From: Acanthaster planci
Taxonomy: Eukaryota; Echinodermata; Asteroidea; Valvatida; Acanthasteridae
Assembly: GCF_001949145.1 (NCBI RefSeq)
Contig: NW_019091439.1
Span: forward strand, 88,812 to 152,811
Reading direction: 5' to 3'
Length of the DNA: 64,000 nt
Shown one piece after another: positions 47,901-55,849 of the stretch. Each line of letters opens with the position of its first letter. Position 1 is the stretch's first letter. The notes below the pieces were generated by a model. The model was not told the DNA's origin. It ran no database searches and saw only the letters and a list, made by a program, of their open reading frames with translations. Position numbers and translations under genes: made by a program.

Positions 47901-49122
47901 TGATTATTTCAGGAAGAAATTTTGAAAAAAGAATAATGTATTAATTAAAACTGGAAATTTGAAGAATATACATGTATGCCTTTGCATCTCACTCTCAGTC
48001 ACCAAGAGAATCCATTTGAAGTTGTCCTTTGCCTTTATTAATTTTTTCCAAACAATATTGAAAGTTCAGGTTTATTTTTAATGCTGGCCTGTATGTAGGG
48101 GAGGGATAGGGTTGTCAAACGACCACTTCCCCCTTGCAGATGAGCTCCTCTGTTGGGTCTTTTCATACACAGAAGCTTTGAGTGGTTTATAAATTTATTG
48201 ATCAGGAAACTGTTTTAGGTACAACTTCATACAATTACAAATAATGAGAATCTGTGGTCTAAGGAGAGAAAGTCTGGGAAATATGGTATCCATTAGCAAG
48301 CCATAGTCAGTTCCACAGCATAGAAAACAAGTTCAAAATGAATAAAATAATCTGGCATTTTCAATGCATTGCAAGTGCAAATTTTAGATTAATTTCTTCA
48401 AGTGTCCAAGACCAATTTTCACAAATTGGGACTAACAGTAGAGTTTCCAATTTCCATTCCACATTAACAAATGTTTATTATGAAGGGAAAGAATATGGAC
48501 AATATAATCAGCAATGAAAGCAAATTTAAACCCGAAGTGATTTTTAGCACATCAACTCTGCTTATTTGTGGCATTTATGAACTTTGTTTGATGGTGTCCA
48601 TTGATATAAGCTAAGCAGAAATAAAAATCAAACCTCAAGTTGCAGGTCCAAAAGCCACTGCCCTGTGGGATTCTTCTCTTGTTCATTGTAGTTATTCTAA
48701 GGGAATTGAGTCTCTTGCAAAGTAATGTAAACTTGGCTGTACTGTCCTCAATCCAGCTAAATCTTAAAAAGCTCCTGGTACATTTTGAAGGGCGTGGGAG
48801 CATCTGGGTTACTACACTTGTGTCAATGAATTTCACACTGACTGTTGGCAGACTTTGAGGGGTGTGTAGCTTGTCAAGTTGTGTAGAAAAAAAGTTTACT
48901 GCACTAGTTCAGCTTAAATGGCGACAGTTATGGTGCAGTGTGTGGCAGAGTGGTGTCTGTCTGATGCAAGCTGATTGGCCTGAGATTGATGCAGTTTATG
49001 TTGTTGCTCCTGTTTGTAGTGAGCTGTTATTTGGTACTGTGGAAGGACAGGAGAAGGGACGCCAACTAGAAGAGGCAATCAAAGAATTCAAAGAAGCTGT
49101 GGATCGCTCTGTGTCAAACTAG
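10475..49122 (+). CDS. LRRC74A: LRRC74A/B-like leucine-rich repeat and EF-hand protein (13 exons)
   Basis: The spliced product is 537 residues. Residues 1-100 are acidic and Ser/Arg-rich, probably disordered. From about 105 (YKEACRLNGVIPVSYFLRHI, then HHGLGPAGAKAIAISLV) it follows the LRRC74 family. About nine 28-residue RNI-type LRRs follow (LNLSDNWLDAVGG, DLSENKLGNSGA, VNLSHNEFSEAAG, LDLSWNHIRRKGA, INISWNGFGNEGA and so on). Two EF-hand loops close the protein: DKDGSMSVTYDE (458-469) and DKDGDGEINYSE (494-505). There is no signal peptide or membrane segment. All thirteen exons join in frame with consensus splice sites. Length is close to vertebrate LRRC74A (about 490 aa), with a longer N-terminus. 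The molecular role of the family is poorly known; a Ca2+-sensing LRR scaffold is inference. Confidence 0.93.
12424..12455. repeat. perfect short palindrome
   Basis: CTACATGTAAGATGA (12424-12438), a 2-nt centre, then its exact reverse complement (12441-12455). Fifteen-base arms without mismatch. Confidence 0.85.
12869..13380. mobile_element. foldback MITE with long inverted arms
   Basis: 12869-12978 and 13270-13380 are inverted copies. Shared blocks include AGTTAAATTTGAAT, AAATCTGGTACACTGA, CAATTTGAATTC and CACTGTTGCTATA. Inner blocks continue the pairing (ATCCGGTTT near 13053 against GAACCGGAT near 13226). There is no coding potential. It is a non-autonomous foldback or DNA element; the family is unknown. 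Confidence 0.75.
15716..15866 (+). CDS. LRRC74A: LRRC74-like exon 2
   Basis: TITRKGGRSTARPDSRLSG through GFDTDLEVE, a Ser/Thr/acidic low-complexity segment ending in phase 1 (GAA G|GTGATA). Acceptor CTACAG. It has no domain of its own; it is assigned because it joins exons 1 and 3 in frame. Confidence 0.82.
15867..19872 (+). other. LRRC74-like intron 2 (4.0 kb)
   Basis: No coding signal. It contains a foldback element (16847-17112) and frequent TACATGTA-type words, for example near 17077, 18723 and 19127. Confidence 0.7.
16847..17112. mobile_element. foldback element with about 55-bp arms
   Basis: 16901-16953 (GTCCTCCCATAG to TTTACCAAAATAAAGCTGA) pairs with 17003-17057 read in reverse (GTCCTCCCACAG to TTTACCAAAAATAAAGCCGA). 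Weaker pairing extends outward to a CAGTGAGTCATGT-like end and to the imperfect palindrome ACTAGTGGGTCACATGTGAC around 17085-17112. Confidence 0.65.
19873..20045 (+). CDS. LRRC74A: LRRC74-like exon 3
   Basis: DVREAYDASGKSTYKEACRL, then NGVIPVSYFLRHIADSELTM and HHGLGPAGAKAIAISLV. This is the conserved LRRC74 signature before the LRR array. Acceptor TTAG, donor GTG|GTAAGT, phase 0 out. Confidence 0.95.
21677..21746. mobile_element. 70-bp TTAA-flanked element, copy 2
   Basis: Aligns end to end with 4405-4474. The shared core CTAACCCCCTAGGGTGTATG and the right end GTTAGGGTTAA are conserved; the left TTAA is altered. Two copies 17 kb apart in introns of different genes argue for a dispersed element. 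Confidence 0.55.
21985..22140 (-). repeat. possible LINE 3' tail
   Basis: On the minus strand the segment passes ...CCGCTTTTGTGGCAAGAAGA, then AATAAACC, and ends in an A-rich ATT/TAA tract. That is the layout of a non-LTR element 3' end. No reverse-transcriptase coding is seen, so this is weak. Confidence 0.25.
22283..22432 (+). repeat. G-rich tract
   Basis: Many runs of three to five G spaced by short linkers (GGGATGGGGTG, GGGAGGGGGTGG, GGGTGGGGTGGGATAGGGG). The plus strand fits the G-quadruplex pattern; the complement reads as an open Pro-rich frame that is only a by-product. Confidence 0.6.
22957..23064 (+). CDS. LRRC74A: LRRC74-like exon 4
   Basis: 36 codons: TNTTICKLNLSDNWLDAVGG through NCYITDL, a complete LRR. 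Acceptor TTGCAG, donor CTG|GTAGGT, phase 0. Confidence 0.95.
23912..24005 (+). CDS. LRRC74A: LRRC74-like exon 5
   Basis: DLSENKLGNSGAKALSEML through LTHLTLTG, one LRR, ending in phase 1 (ACA G|GTAAGA). Acceptor AAATAG. Confidence 0.95.
24627..25124 (+). repeat. diverged tandem duplication, about 264-bp period
   Basis: 24627-24862 and 24882-25124 match in order: CAGAGTAAAG, ACCATAAGCAC, GAAGACATCTTATGTAATGG, TATTAGACAGAATAT and GTCATAAAAAG or GCCATAAAAAG. The copies differ by scattered substitutions and small gaps. No coding potential. Confidence 0.7.
25419..25818 (+). CDS. unrecognised small two-exon protein nested in the intron
   Basis: Exons 25419-25631 (71 codons, from ATG) and 25729-25818 (29 codons plus TAG) join across a 97-nt intron with GAG|GTACAT and TTTTTTCAACAG. 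They give a 100-residue, soluble-looking protein without signal peptide or membrane segment. It includes TRFQLTRTHCAVVEPFNSL, KILEYFQKDRDFWSSPNG, VRVQEWKQLVELMP and EELKKINLGDKKTSRRGSS. The balanced composition and exact splice continuity look genuine, and AATAAA occurs at 26403 and 26415. I do not recognise the family. The frame also continues upstream through an acceptor (CCTATCTCAG, ending 25413) in phase 1. LRRC74-like exon 5 could donate to that, so it may instead be an alternative 3' end of the LRR gene. The 3' exon lies about 600 bp before the Polinton; membership in that element is a further possibility. Confidence 0.55.
26505..27430 (+). pseudogene. Polinton integrase relic
   Basis: Similarity to Polinton-type RVE integrases: an N-terminal segment (YYDLGQEYCSSGLSSI...), a core block with YNIGYRYLL and NVFSKYAW, and a C-terminal chromodomain-like tail (EEIQGTFYLEELQKI, DDLYRVKNVIRKRR). 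Broken in several places. Confidence 0.8.
27490..28130 (+). pseudogene. Polinton conserved structural-type protein relic
   Basis: Matches the Polinton protein that begins with a 'YVTLPSN...' strand followed by 'INLTGNWEVALSEI' and a conserved Trp-Phe-Asn-Ile motif. Its assignment as a minor capsid or penton protein is uncertain. Broken. Confidence 0.55.
28140..28530 (+). pseudogene. Polinton small basic/hydrophobic protein relic
   Basis: Contains the RYYKNHAGG motif and a downstream GVGIVADALSGKN segment, typical of a small Polinton-encoded protein lying before the major capsid gene. Function not established. Broken. Confidence 0.5.
28618..29575 (+). pseudogene. Polinton major capsid protein relic
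   Basis: Contains the family hallmark LDRFYVPTTQTSITKGQWV and a following YHPLPNIAG, then later SRVVDIVGPVYSD. These correspond to the N-terminal half of the double-jelly-roll capsid protein. Broken. Confidence 0.75.
29590..29875 (+). pseudogene. Polinton cysteine protease relic
   Basis: Directly follows the capsid gene, as in typical Polintons. The segment includes TVVFPADRLPP and downstream blocks resembling the adenain-type maturation protease. Broken. Confidence 0.6.
30715..30957 (-). pseudogene. Polinton small conserved protein relic (minus strand)
   Basis: Shows the NPTQSKLRSLEEDM..ILTK...P..EK..LY motif of a helical protein commonly seen in Polintons. Function unknown. Confidence 0.55.
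31150..31370 (-). pseudogene. Polinton small helical protein relic (minus strand)
   Basis: Contains HKLHILSKSSSKRRKYILKH and a following Cys-rich CLYECALNILK segment. This pattern recurs in a small Polinton protein of unknown function. Confidence 0.55.
31750..31982 (-). pseudogene. Polinton packaging ATPase relic
   Basis: Minus-strand segment FQHPATICVQGPTGSSKTQL with a Walker A motif (GPTGSSKT), as in the FtsK/HerA-type packaging ATPase of Polintons. Only the N-terminal part is recognisable. Confidence 0.7.
33176..33660 (-). pseudogene. Polinton DNA polymerase B relic (C-terminal part)
   Basis: Minus strand contains RVLYYNTDSVIYVNRPGLY (the polymerase motif C region, DTDS-like), YLGEWTNEI and HPKNYTYKL, characteristic of protein-primed Polinton PolB. 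The exonuclease half of the usual roughly 1,000-aa protein is not found before the minisatellite that follows. Broken. Confidence 0.8.
33653..33832. repeat. 18-bp minisatellite, about 10 units
   Basis: Ten consecutive 18-bp units of two types that interleave: CCCAGGGCTTGGATTGAG and CCCAGGGCTTTGCTAGAT. Because 18 is a multiple of three it stays open as a six-residue peptide repeat on both strands; that is not evidence of a gene. It abuts the polymerase end of the Polinton. Confidence 0.9.
34472..34521 (+). CDS. LRRC74A: LRRC74-like exon 6
   Basis: 50 nt: completes Gly, then NSFEDKSAEYFAEVIL. It finishes the LRR begun in exon 5. Acceptor GTTTTTAG, donor TTG|GTGAGT. Confidence 0.93.
34923..35090 (+). 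CDS. LRRC74A: LRRC74-like exon 7
   Basis: 56 codons: NNSKLEYVNLSHNEFSEAAG and LDLSWNHIRRKGALALAKG, two LRRs. Acceptor TATTGCAG, donor ATG|GTAGGA, phase 0. Confidence 0.96.
35091..36511 (+). other. LRRC74-like intron 7 (1.4 kb)
   Basis: Contains a (GA)n microsatellite at about 35902-35942 and a palindromic TGACGTCA word near 36208; otherwise nothing recognisable. Confidence 0.7.
35902..35942 (+). repeat. (GA)n microsatellite
   Basis: About twenty uninterrupted GA dinucleotides. Confidence 0.95.
36512..36627 (+). CDS. LRRC74A: LRRC74-like exon 8
   Basis: NNIGLKVINISWNGFGNEGA through SSLEELDI(T), one LRR plus the start of the next, ending in phase 2 (ATC AC|GTAAGT). Acceptor TTATTCAG. Confidence 0.95.
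37464..37542 (+). CDS. LRRC74A: LRRC74-like exon 9
   Basis: Completes Thr, then NNRISGEGAVFLGKGL through LKILR, one LRR. Acceptor GTACAG, donor AGA|GTAAGT. Confidence 0.94.
38240..38335 (+). CDS. LRRC74A: LRRC74-like exon 10
   Basis: 32 codons: IGKNPMQAAGAFAILKAVKD through ELDFS, the last full LRR. Acceptor GTTTGCAG, donor TCA|GTAAGT. Confidence 0.95.
38336..39585 (+). other. LRRC74-like intron 10 (1.25 kb)
   Basis: A third of this intron is a 29-bp minisatellite (38995-39410). Nothing else is recognisable. Confidence 0.75.
38995..39410 (+). repeat. 29-bp minisatellite, about 14 units
   Basis: Units built on AACTATGGTGCCAGTA followed by CAGGTGTACTCAC or TGGGTGTACACAC. Internal variants (CAGG/TGGG, ACTCAC/ACACAC) alternate along the array. 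Because 29 is not a multiple of three, reading cycles through all frames every 87 bp, and the plus strand happens to lack stops, creating a spurious 215-codon open stretch. Confidence 0.92.
39586..39828 (+). CDS. LRRC74A: LRRC74-like exon 11 (EF-hand 1)
   Basis: 81 codons: GIQVNKEFEDLYNQLKETRP, then a basic linker (KPKQKLNPMLKLQRYIQKNN) and VDFFNKFDKDGSMSVTYDEF. The loop has acidic residues at positions 1, 3 and 12 but Met instead of Gly at position 6. Acceptor GACAG, donor GTG|GTGAGT. Confidence 0.95.
40090..40205 (+). repeat. 58-bp tandem duplication
   Basis: 40090-40147 and 40148-40205 are nearly identical, differing at a few positions (GGACAGCACTATTTCC against GGACGGTACTACTTTC). Recent by divergence; it lies in intron 11. 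Confidence 0.9.
40604..40689 (+). CDS. LRRC74A: LRRC74-like exon 12 (EF-hand 2, first part)
   Basis: ESGIDLSKEEIAYMIGELDK, then DGDGEINY, ending in phase 2 within Ser (AG|GTATGT). This is the entering helix and most of a canonical EF-hand loop. Acceptor GTGTTAG. Confidence 0.95.
40690..49019 (+). other. LRRC74-like intron 12 (8.3 kb)
   Basis: Interrupts the second EF-hand loop. No coding exon or clear mobile element. A pyrimidine-rich segment near 41530-41870 and scattered TACATGTA words (for example 42256-42270) are the only compositional features. Confidence 0.7.
49020..49122 (+). CDS. LRRC74A: LRRC74-like terminal coding exon 13
   Basis: Completes Ser, then ELLFGTVEGQEKGRQLEEAI and KEFKEAVDRSVSN with stop TAG (49120-49122). 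It supplies Glu-12 of the EF loop and a final helix. Acceptor GTTTGTAG. A candidate poly(A) signal AATAAA is at 49165-49170. Confidence 0.93.
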
Positions 49123-52100
49123 TAACATTCCAAATAATATTCTGCAAACTTTATGCTATCACAAAATAAATTTAGTCAGATTGATGTACAGAAAACTGTG
49201 TGTCCATTCAAAATTAATATATCAAAGGGTTAGTTGCATAAGGATAGCTGATTTCATGGCCACCCATGCATCTATTTTGCTTCTAATTTCATTGGTCACT
49301 TTTAGCCCCTTTGTAAACACCATTTTGTAAATATGTAATGCCAGTCCATTCAGGTATTGCAGTCTGCTTTGTTTTCAGTAATTATTTCCCTATTTCAGTT
49401 GCCATGTGCTATAAGTATGACTGACAAAGTTTTCAGTGTAAGGTCTGCATTATTATTTGACAAATACACATCAGTTGTTCGTATTTATTTGTCCTGCAAG
49501 TTGCTTAATTGAACCATTCGCATAAGACATATGCTTCCAGTTTCCTCACTTGAGCACAATTTTGCATAAATATTTTCCTGTATTATGTAAAGTGTTCTGC
49601 AGATATGCTTAATTGAACATAATATTTTCATGTTTGAATGTTTTCTTTGCATGTTGCACTTTCCTGTGTTTTGAAATGCTTATGTCTTGTACATGAGTCT
49701 TGCTTAATAGTACTGTATATGACTTTTGCAATCAAAGGCAGACATACAACAATTTTTACATTCAGAGTTTTGATGTTACTCCTTTTTTGTGAGAGGTCCT
49801 TTTTGTCTTTGTAGTGCTGGAAAAAAGCCTTTAATCTTACAGGTAATTGGTATGAGACTGGATACAAACAATTATCAAAGACGGTAAAGGGCTGGACTCC
49901 ACCATACGTATTTATGAGCATGTATAGAAGAAAGTGCCCAGTGGAAATCTGTAAATATAGAGGAAGGCACTTAAGATGGTTACCCTATCACTGTTGGTCT
50001 GTTATTCTCATCTGGCAGTGCTAGGTCTTTGGGAGTGTGTGTGTTGAGGTGTATAGTAAGGCTTGATGACGTGCTCAGAGTTGAGCTATCTTTGTGCAAG
50101 CTCATGGCAGGGATGCATGCAGGCTTGTGAAATGACTGCCATATTTAAAATGTGAAATCAGGCTGTTTTCCACACGGTTAAAACAAAATAATTGCGACAA
50201 AGATTGAATGCATTCAATTTTTCCAAATTTGCAGCCTGTGCACTTGCTGTGAATACCACATATTTGAATTGTGTTCACATTTGTATCAAATATGTAAGGG
50301 CCTCACAATTAACAATAAATGTGACTTTAAACATAAATTATACTAAACCCTACAAGACCCAAAATATAGTCATGTCTTGCTCCAGTTACTCAGTTGGTCC
50401 AGGAGACATTACATTTCTTTTGTTTAATGGACATTGTTAGATTCAGTGAACAGCTTGATGGTTGTGAGTGAAGGTCTGGGTTCAAAGCCAGTTATAGGCA
50501 GCAACACTAATATTTGGCATGTTAGCTCAAGAGTTACATCATTGTTTTGTTCAGGTTAAGCTCTACACATGGAGAGGACAGAAATTAGTCTTTTTTAGCC
50601 TTATTTCGCTGTGAATATAAAGTCAAAAATCATAACCATATCTACTCCCAGACACCAACACAACTGCTTTAAGACTAGTAGTATAATGCCACCATTGTAT
50701 TCTAAGTAGAGAGAGACGATGTGCTCCTTGACAGACCATAAAACCATGACGTATGGCTGTTCCAAAGCCAAAGATGTCAATGCATTGTGTGTCTCCAATA
50801 ACAGAGGTGAATATAAGAAATTAATGGCATTTTTTTCAAGATCAGAAATGGCACTGAGCAAAAACAAAGTACATGGAACTATCACAATTCCATGTGATAA
50901 ACGTTTCCAGCATATTTCCAGCATAGGATAAACGTTTCCAGCATATTTACATGTCTTTAGAGCTAATTTCCATCAAGGGCTAATTTTTATAAGTTTAGTA
51001 TGTTTTCAGAACATGAGAACATCAGAAGTGTGATCACCTTTGTACAACAGGTCAAAGATAAGTTCTTTTTTATAAATTTTGTACATCAGAACAAAGTTTT
51101 TAAATACCATTAAGCCAGTGTAAGTGTGTATGCATGAATATTTTTTGTAAATAAAATCTGGTATTAAAATTTATGTAAATAAGAGCCACAAAGATCACAT
51201 TAAAAAGGACTCCTTAACTTAATAACTTTTTGTTAAATGTCATTTCATTTATTTTGATGTTATTCATTTATATGGCATAACATTTTTAGTGAAAAACATA
51301 CCAGTATTCTCCAGTTCTTTTCAGAACCTTACATACTTATAAAATATCGTTGTATGCTACCGCAAACCTCTCCAACTAACATACCTGTCTCCATCCTTCA
51401 ATTTACACCAGGGCAGTAAATCTGGGCATTACGGGGAAAGGGGGCACCCCAACCCTCTGGAAAAATAGAAAAATAAAAAGGTAGGAAAGGAGATGTCATA
51501 AAAAAGCACGTGAAAATACACAATTACAACATACAAATGGTTTGTACATGTACACAATTTTTTTTGTAGGCCTAAATGGAATTCGATTAACTTCCTCCTG
51601 GGAGCAACTTCATTTTCTTTTAAAGTAATTCATAACGCCAGTCTCAATGCTCTTACACCTGGCCATTTGCCCAATGTCATGTGGATTGCGGTTGGATTTT
51701 TACGAAGCTGTATCACGGACATGTTGAAAAAAATTCTCTCCTTGAGCTAACTCGTACGTACGTACGAGTTGTAGCGAGATATGATTTCGAGAATTTTTTC
51801 ATCATGTCCCTAAATACAGCTTCATAGATTTTCTCCAGCTGTACCTTCTAAAGTATCCCACGTTAAAATTCTTAGCGGACTGCTCGTCTGCGTCTGTAGT
51901 TTCTTCATAGCCCATTTTGCTACTGTTAATGACACCCAAATCTCTGACAAGTTTCTAATTTGTCAGTGCCTCTTTTCAGGTGTCGAGTTGGATGCAATCG
52001 TCTGCTTTTAATTCAAAGTAGGGCCTACATGTACATGGTGCATCACCAGACAGTTATCCAATTAAAAAAAAACGCGGCCCGGGCCCAAGACATACGTGTA

Positions 52101-52332
52101 CGCATGCGCCACTGGTTTTAACCGCGAATTTGGCAGGTTCTGTATAATTATGTTGGTCTACATGTATTTGGCCAGGAGGCCGTCTTTAATTTATTTGAAG
52201 TCGATGGTCTGAATAGGACATTAAGGCGCCTTTCCATATGAACGTTTTCAGGTGCGACACGTTCTTGCGTTTCACCATAGGCTACAGTACACAAAACGAA
52301 CACTCACTTTCACCACGGACACAAAAAAACGA
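49123..52332. other. 3' flank of the LRR gene
   Basis: AT-rich, no coding signal. It contains a weak tRNA-like B-box word near 50487, a short direct duplication (GATAAACGTTTCCAGCATATTT) around 50897-50950 and the palindrome at 51703-51824. Confidence 0.6.
51703..51824. repeat. 120-bp imperfect palindrome
   Basis: GAAGCTGTATCACGGACATG..GAAAAAAATTCTC on the left pairs with GAGAATTTTTTC..CATGTCCCTAAATACAGCTTC on the right. The centre is the perfect palindrome ACTCGTACGTACGTACGAGT (about 51750-51769). No coding sequence; foldback element or hairpin. Confidence 0.8.
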
Positions 52333-52505
52333 CAAGAGGCAATCAAAGAATTCCAAAGCTGTGGATCGCTCTGTGTCAAACTAGTAACATTCCAAATAAT
52401 GTTCTGCAAACTTTATGCTATCACAAAATGATTGATTCATCAATCAATCATTTTGTGATAGCATAAAATTTGCGGAAAATTGTGTTTCCATTCAAAATTA
52501 ATATC
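52333..52505 (+). pseudogene. partial duplicate of LRRC74-like exon 13 and 3'UTR
   Basis: 52333-52428 repeats 49070-49165 almost base for base: the last 17 or so codons, the TAG and the start of the 3'UTR, with a small change that alters the frame (AATTCCAAAGC in place of AATTCAAAGAAGC). 52478-52505 again matches the 3'UTR (TCCATTCAAAATTAATAT). Between them the sequence folds back on itself. No upstream splice acceptor or other exon is present, so it is a non-functional fragment. Confidence 0.85.
52402..52477. repeat. near-perfect hairpin inside the duplicated 3'UTR
   Basis: TTCTGCAAACTTTATGCTAT and CACAAAATGATTGATT (52402-52437) are followed after about 4 nt by their reverse complement (52442-52477), with about two mismatches in 36 bp. 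The left arm is the ancestral orientation shared with 49140-49165. Confidence 0.9.
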
Positions 52506-54519
52506 TATGGCTTCACTTTCACCATAAAAAAGGGGCACACAGTAATCGACACCATTAAATAACACACGCGTGGGTTGCGTTCGGCCGTCAAAATCGCCCG
52601 GGAGCGATTTCAACGGATATTGAAGCAACGCTTGGCGCAATTGTTGACGTGCAATTCCCCCGTGCATATAGAATTGGAAAGGCGCCTTTAGGCTACGTTC
52701 CATCACGAGCAAACGTGGTGCTCTCTATGTAGGCCTAGTTTGATTCTCATCCATGAGTTTTCATTCTGTTGGTCGTGATGAATGCATTTTTTGTAGTCGT
52801 TCGCGAATCAGCGAAGTGCAATTTGTATCAAAGGGGTGCACCCTTGTATTTAGGCCAGAAAAATGTCCGCCGAGCTCTTTATACCCTCAAAATATTCTAT
52901 GTTAGAGGGTCCTGAGATCCGTGGAACTGTGGAATTGACTAAATATGGGTCGGAATCAGGGCTTCCAATTCTGAGCAATTTGGGTGCAATCAGGTCCGAA
53001 AATGGCACTATTTGAGGCATTTCAAAATTGCTACTTTACTGGACAGGGACATTTTCTTCATTTTAGGGGTGGTCAGCTTCTGGTGAAAATTTCTCAAAAT
53101 TTCATTTGTCAACCCCCCGNTATTTGTGAAGTATGGGGATTTATCACTGCTGTCTATGGGAATTTATTTGTAGTGGTGCACCCAAGGAGTCCCCGTTGTT
53201 AAGAAAACAGCGCCCTCTCTTGGTCTAGCTCGAGGCCCATGACATTTTTTGTGTTACGTAAAAATAACAAACTTATTTGGTTGTATGGAATTCCATTTAT
53301 GCCAATTACGCGGCGTGTGTAGGGCATTCTTCCATGGGTACAGACTCGTGTAACAAGAAAAGTCACACTTATTAAGTAATGACATTTACATGATCTAATC
53401 AAGCAAAGATAACGATTGACATCTTTGTCCCGAAATTATAAAGCAATTAATACAACTAGTGAGGCCTACATGGTTAATTCTTTTCGGGGTAAATCCCCCA
53501 CAGGACCTCAATCTTTGAGGTACTTTAAGACAAGATGGGGATGGCCCGGCTTTAATTACATACACGTATACCTGTTATGAATCTTTCATCCAACGGTTGT
53601 GAGCCTACAGCACTGAGCTGTAATTTTCAGTTAAACAATCGAGACCAACAGGTGCTCAAATGGGACTTATAAACATGTCTCCGAGTACAGAAAGAAGTCT
53701 ATTTCTGGATCACTGGTCGCCAGGAATAGATGATGATGTCCCCAACGTCTGTTGAAATTGCTTTTCGGCACTGGTCCATCAACAAGTGACTTGAGCATCT
53801 TAGACGTTTGCGATGGCCAACGAGGGGCAATTAGCATAGCAGATGAATTTATTCAGCCTTCGCAAACACTTTCCCAATCAAACAGAATGGGGAAAACAGA
53901 GTTCCTTCAACAGAGTGTTTCCACCGAAATGGAAGATGTTCCACACACATTTCGTTGACAACTTTGTCAAATTTCGCCATTTGGGGGCTATCGCTTGGTT
54001 TCACCATCGTCATCGATACACCATCGTGCTGGCAGCTAGCAACCCACAGTGTTTTCCGAGTCTGCAGTTGTGACCCCCCCCACGTATATATTTCTTTCAC
54101 AAAAAAAATTGTGAAACGCATTTGCCCTTCCCACTGCGCATTGCGTGGGCCAACAAAATGATGACTGTCTTGATTTCTAATAGTTGTTCTCCCATGGCAT
54201 TGTTTACTTGCCATTTGTCATTCAGTTCATCCTTGGTACATTTTGCCGAAACTGAAAAAGGCGCACCCAGTGCTCAGGAAGGAGGATCCTCAAAAGAGAG
54301 CGCATTCAGGATCAAAATACAGGAGTACCATGGAACAAACCGGAGTATCCTCGTCCATAGTAATTCCCAAGGGTTTAGGGAAAATCACGGAGGGTTTAGG
54401 ACTAAATGTGGAGGATTTAGCCCTAAGAGGTTAACTCAGATCCCTTACTTTGATTTTTTTTTGGGGGGGGGTAACGTCTGTTAGCTGTACGATATTTTGA
54501 CAGCAGAGTGAATTAAAAA

Positions 54520-55088
54520 AAACAAGTTTGTGGATGATTCTTTTGTTTTACAGTCACAACCATCCGAGAATATAGATCATAATCAAACGCCCTTGGGGAG
54601 CGATGGTAAAGTGGCACTTATTACCCGCTAGGGACTGGCACCAGTAGCCTATATTTTGTGTTGAAATCTCAAAACGCATGCTCATTGGTGATCAAATTGG
54701 TCCGTTTCTATGACAGTTAATATCAACAACTAAATTTTCTTCTTTGAAACGAGTTGACAGTGATGCTAGACGCAACCATTCAGGCCTAATGCCAAAAGCA
54801 TCAAAGAGGAATCTTCAGGCACTTTTTAGTAATGTCCATTAGCCATATAGTTTTTCCACAGCAAAGTGCGGTTTTTAAACGTTTTGTGGATTATTCTGTT
54901 TGTTCTAACATTGATGATAACGAACAAGAAGTAGGCCTAGGTTGTAATGACACGCCCTTTGAGAGCAATGGTATAATTTTCTACTGGCGACTCAAGCCAC
55001 TATAATTTGCGCTCAAGGCTCCAAACGACGCATGCACGTAAGTGCATGGTCATAATGTCCAGTTGCTATGACAGTAAATATAAACAAC
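54520..55088 (+). repeat. diverged direct duplication, about 370-bp period
   Basis: 54520-54732 and 54885-55088 share in order TTTGTGGATgATTCTgTTtG-like, ACGCCCTT..GAGcGATGGTA-like, CGCATGC and CTATGACAGTtAATATcAACAAC-like blocks. Substantially diverged; no reading frame. Confidence 0.5.
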
Positions 55089-55849
55089 AGCGTTTTTTAA
55101 CGGTCCATTGCATCGAGAATGATCCTTTTCGACATCTCCATGCCATCGTGGAACTGGGTGACAATTAGTAACATGCCATACTCTGTATGCATGACTCTAT
55201 TTGGGAAGTGAACTAGACGAACAAAGTTTTTAAAAATCTCAATCTTTGTCCATAGTTGACTCACCTCGTTGCAGATGCGTGCATAATATGGACAAGAAAT
55301 ATATGTCCCAGGAAAAATAATAGGCCGAAAGATTATCTTAAAAGACAACTGCCCGTGCATGTATTTTTGAAGAGCTGAGGACACTTTTGGCTGTGAACAG
55401 TTACGTTTCCAGGTACGGTCTTGGGTGGTTGGGTTGTTACAACACAACTGTCCCTTTTTAAAAGTGCTAATGCTCTCAATTCCTTACAAAAATGGCCGCA
55501 TGCCTCGCGGGGAACTTCCCCTGGACATGCCACTGCTGCAAAATTATAAATTATCGTGATCAATGCGGGATAGGTTACCTTCAAATCCTTATGATGTACT
55601 AGCCAGTACTAGCTCATTGACACTCACGATCATGGTTCTCGATAGACAGTGGTGCATGGAAGGAACTTCCTCACATTTTGGTAAGCCTTAAAATTAGATC
55701 CTTACAAATAACTTTGTCTACAGGTTATCTTCAATTCAACACTGTGAAAAACGGCCTAATTTTGAGTATCTATGATACAAGAACACCTCGTCTGCAGGAC
55801 TGTGCATAAAATGCACTGCTTGTTTGTCATTCAATTCCATAATGCACTG

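Noticed and set aside
50455-50500. Second SINE suggested by GGTTCAAAGCC
   Set aside because: The B box fits but no A box lies at proper spacing and no second copy was seen.
52832-53185. Small transposon bounded by GGGTGCACC words
   Set aside because: Terminal similarity is short and partly self-palindromic; no target duplication visible.
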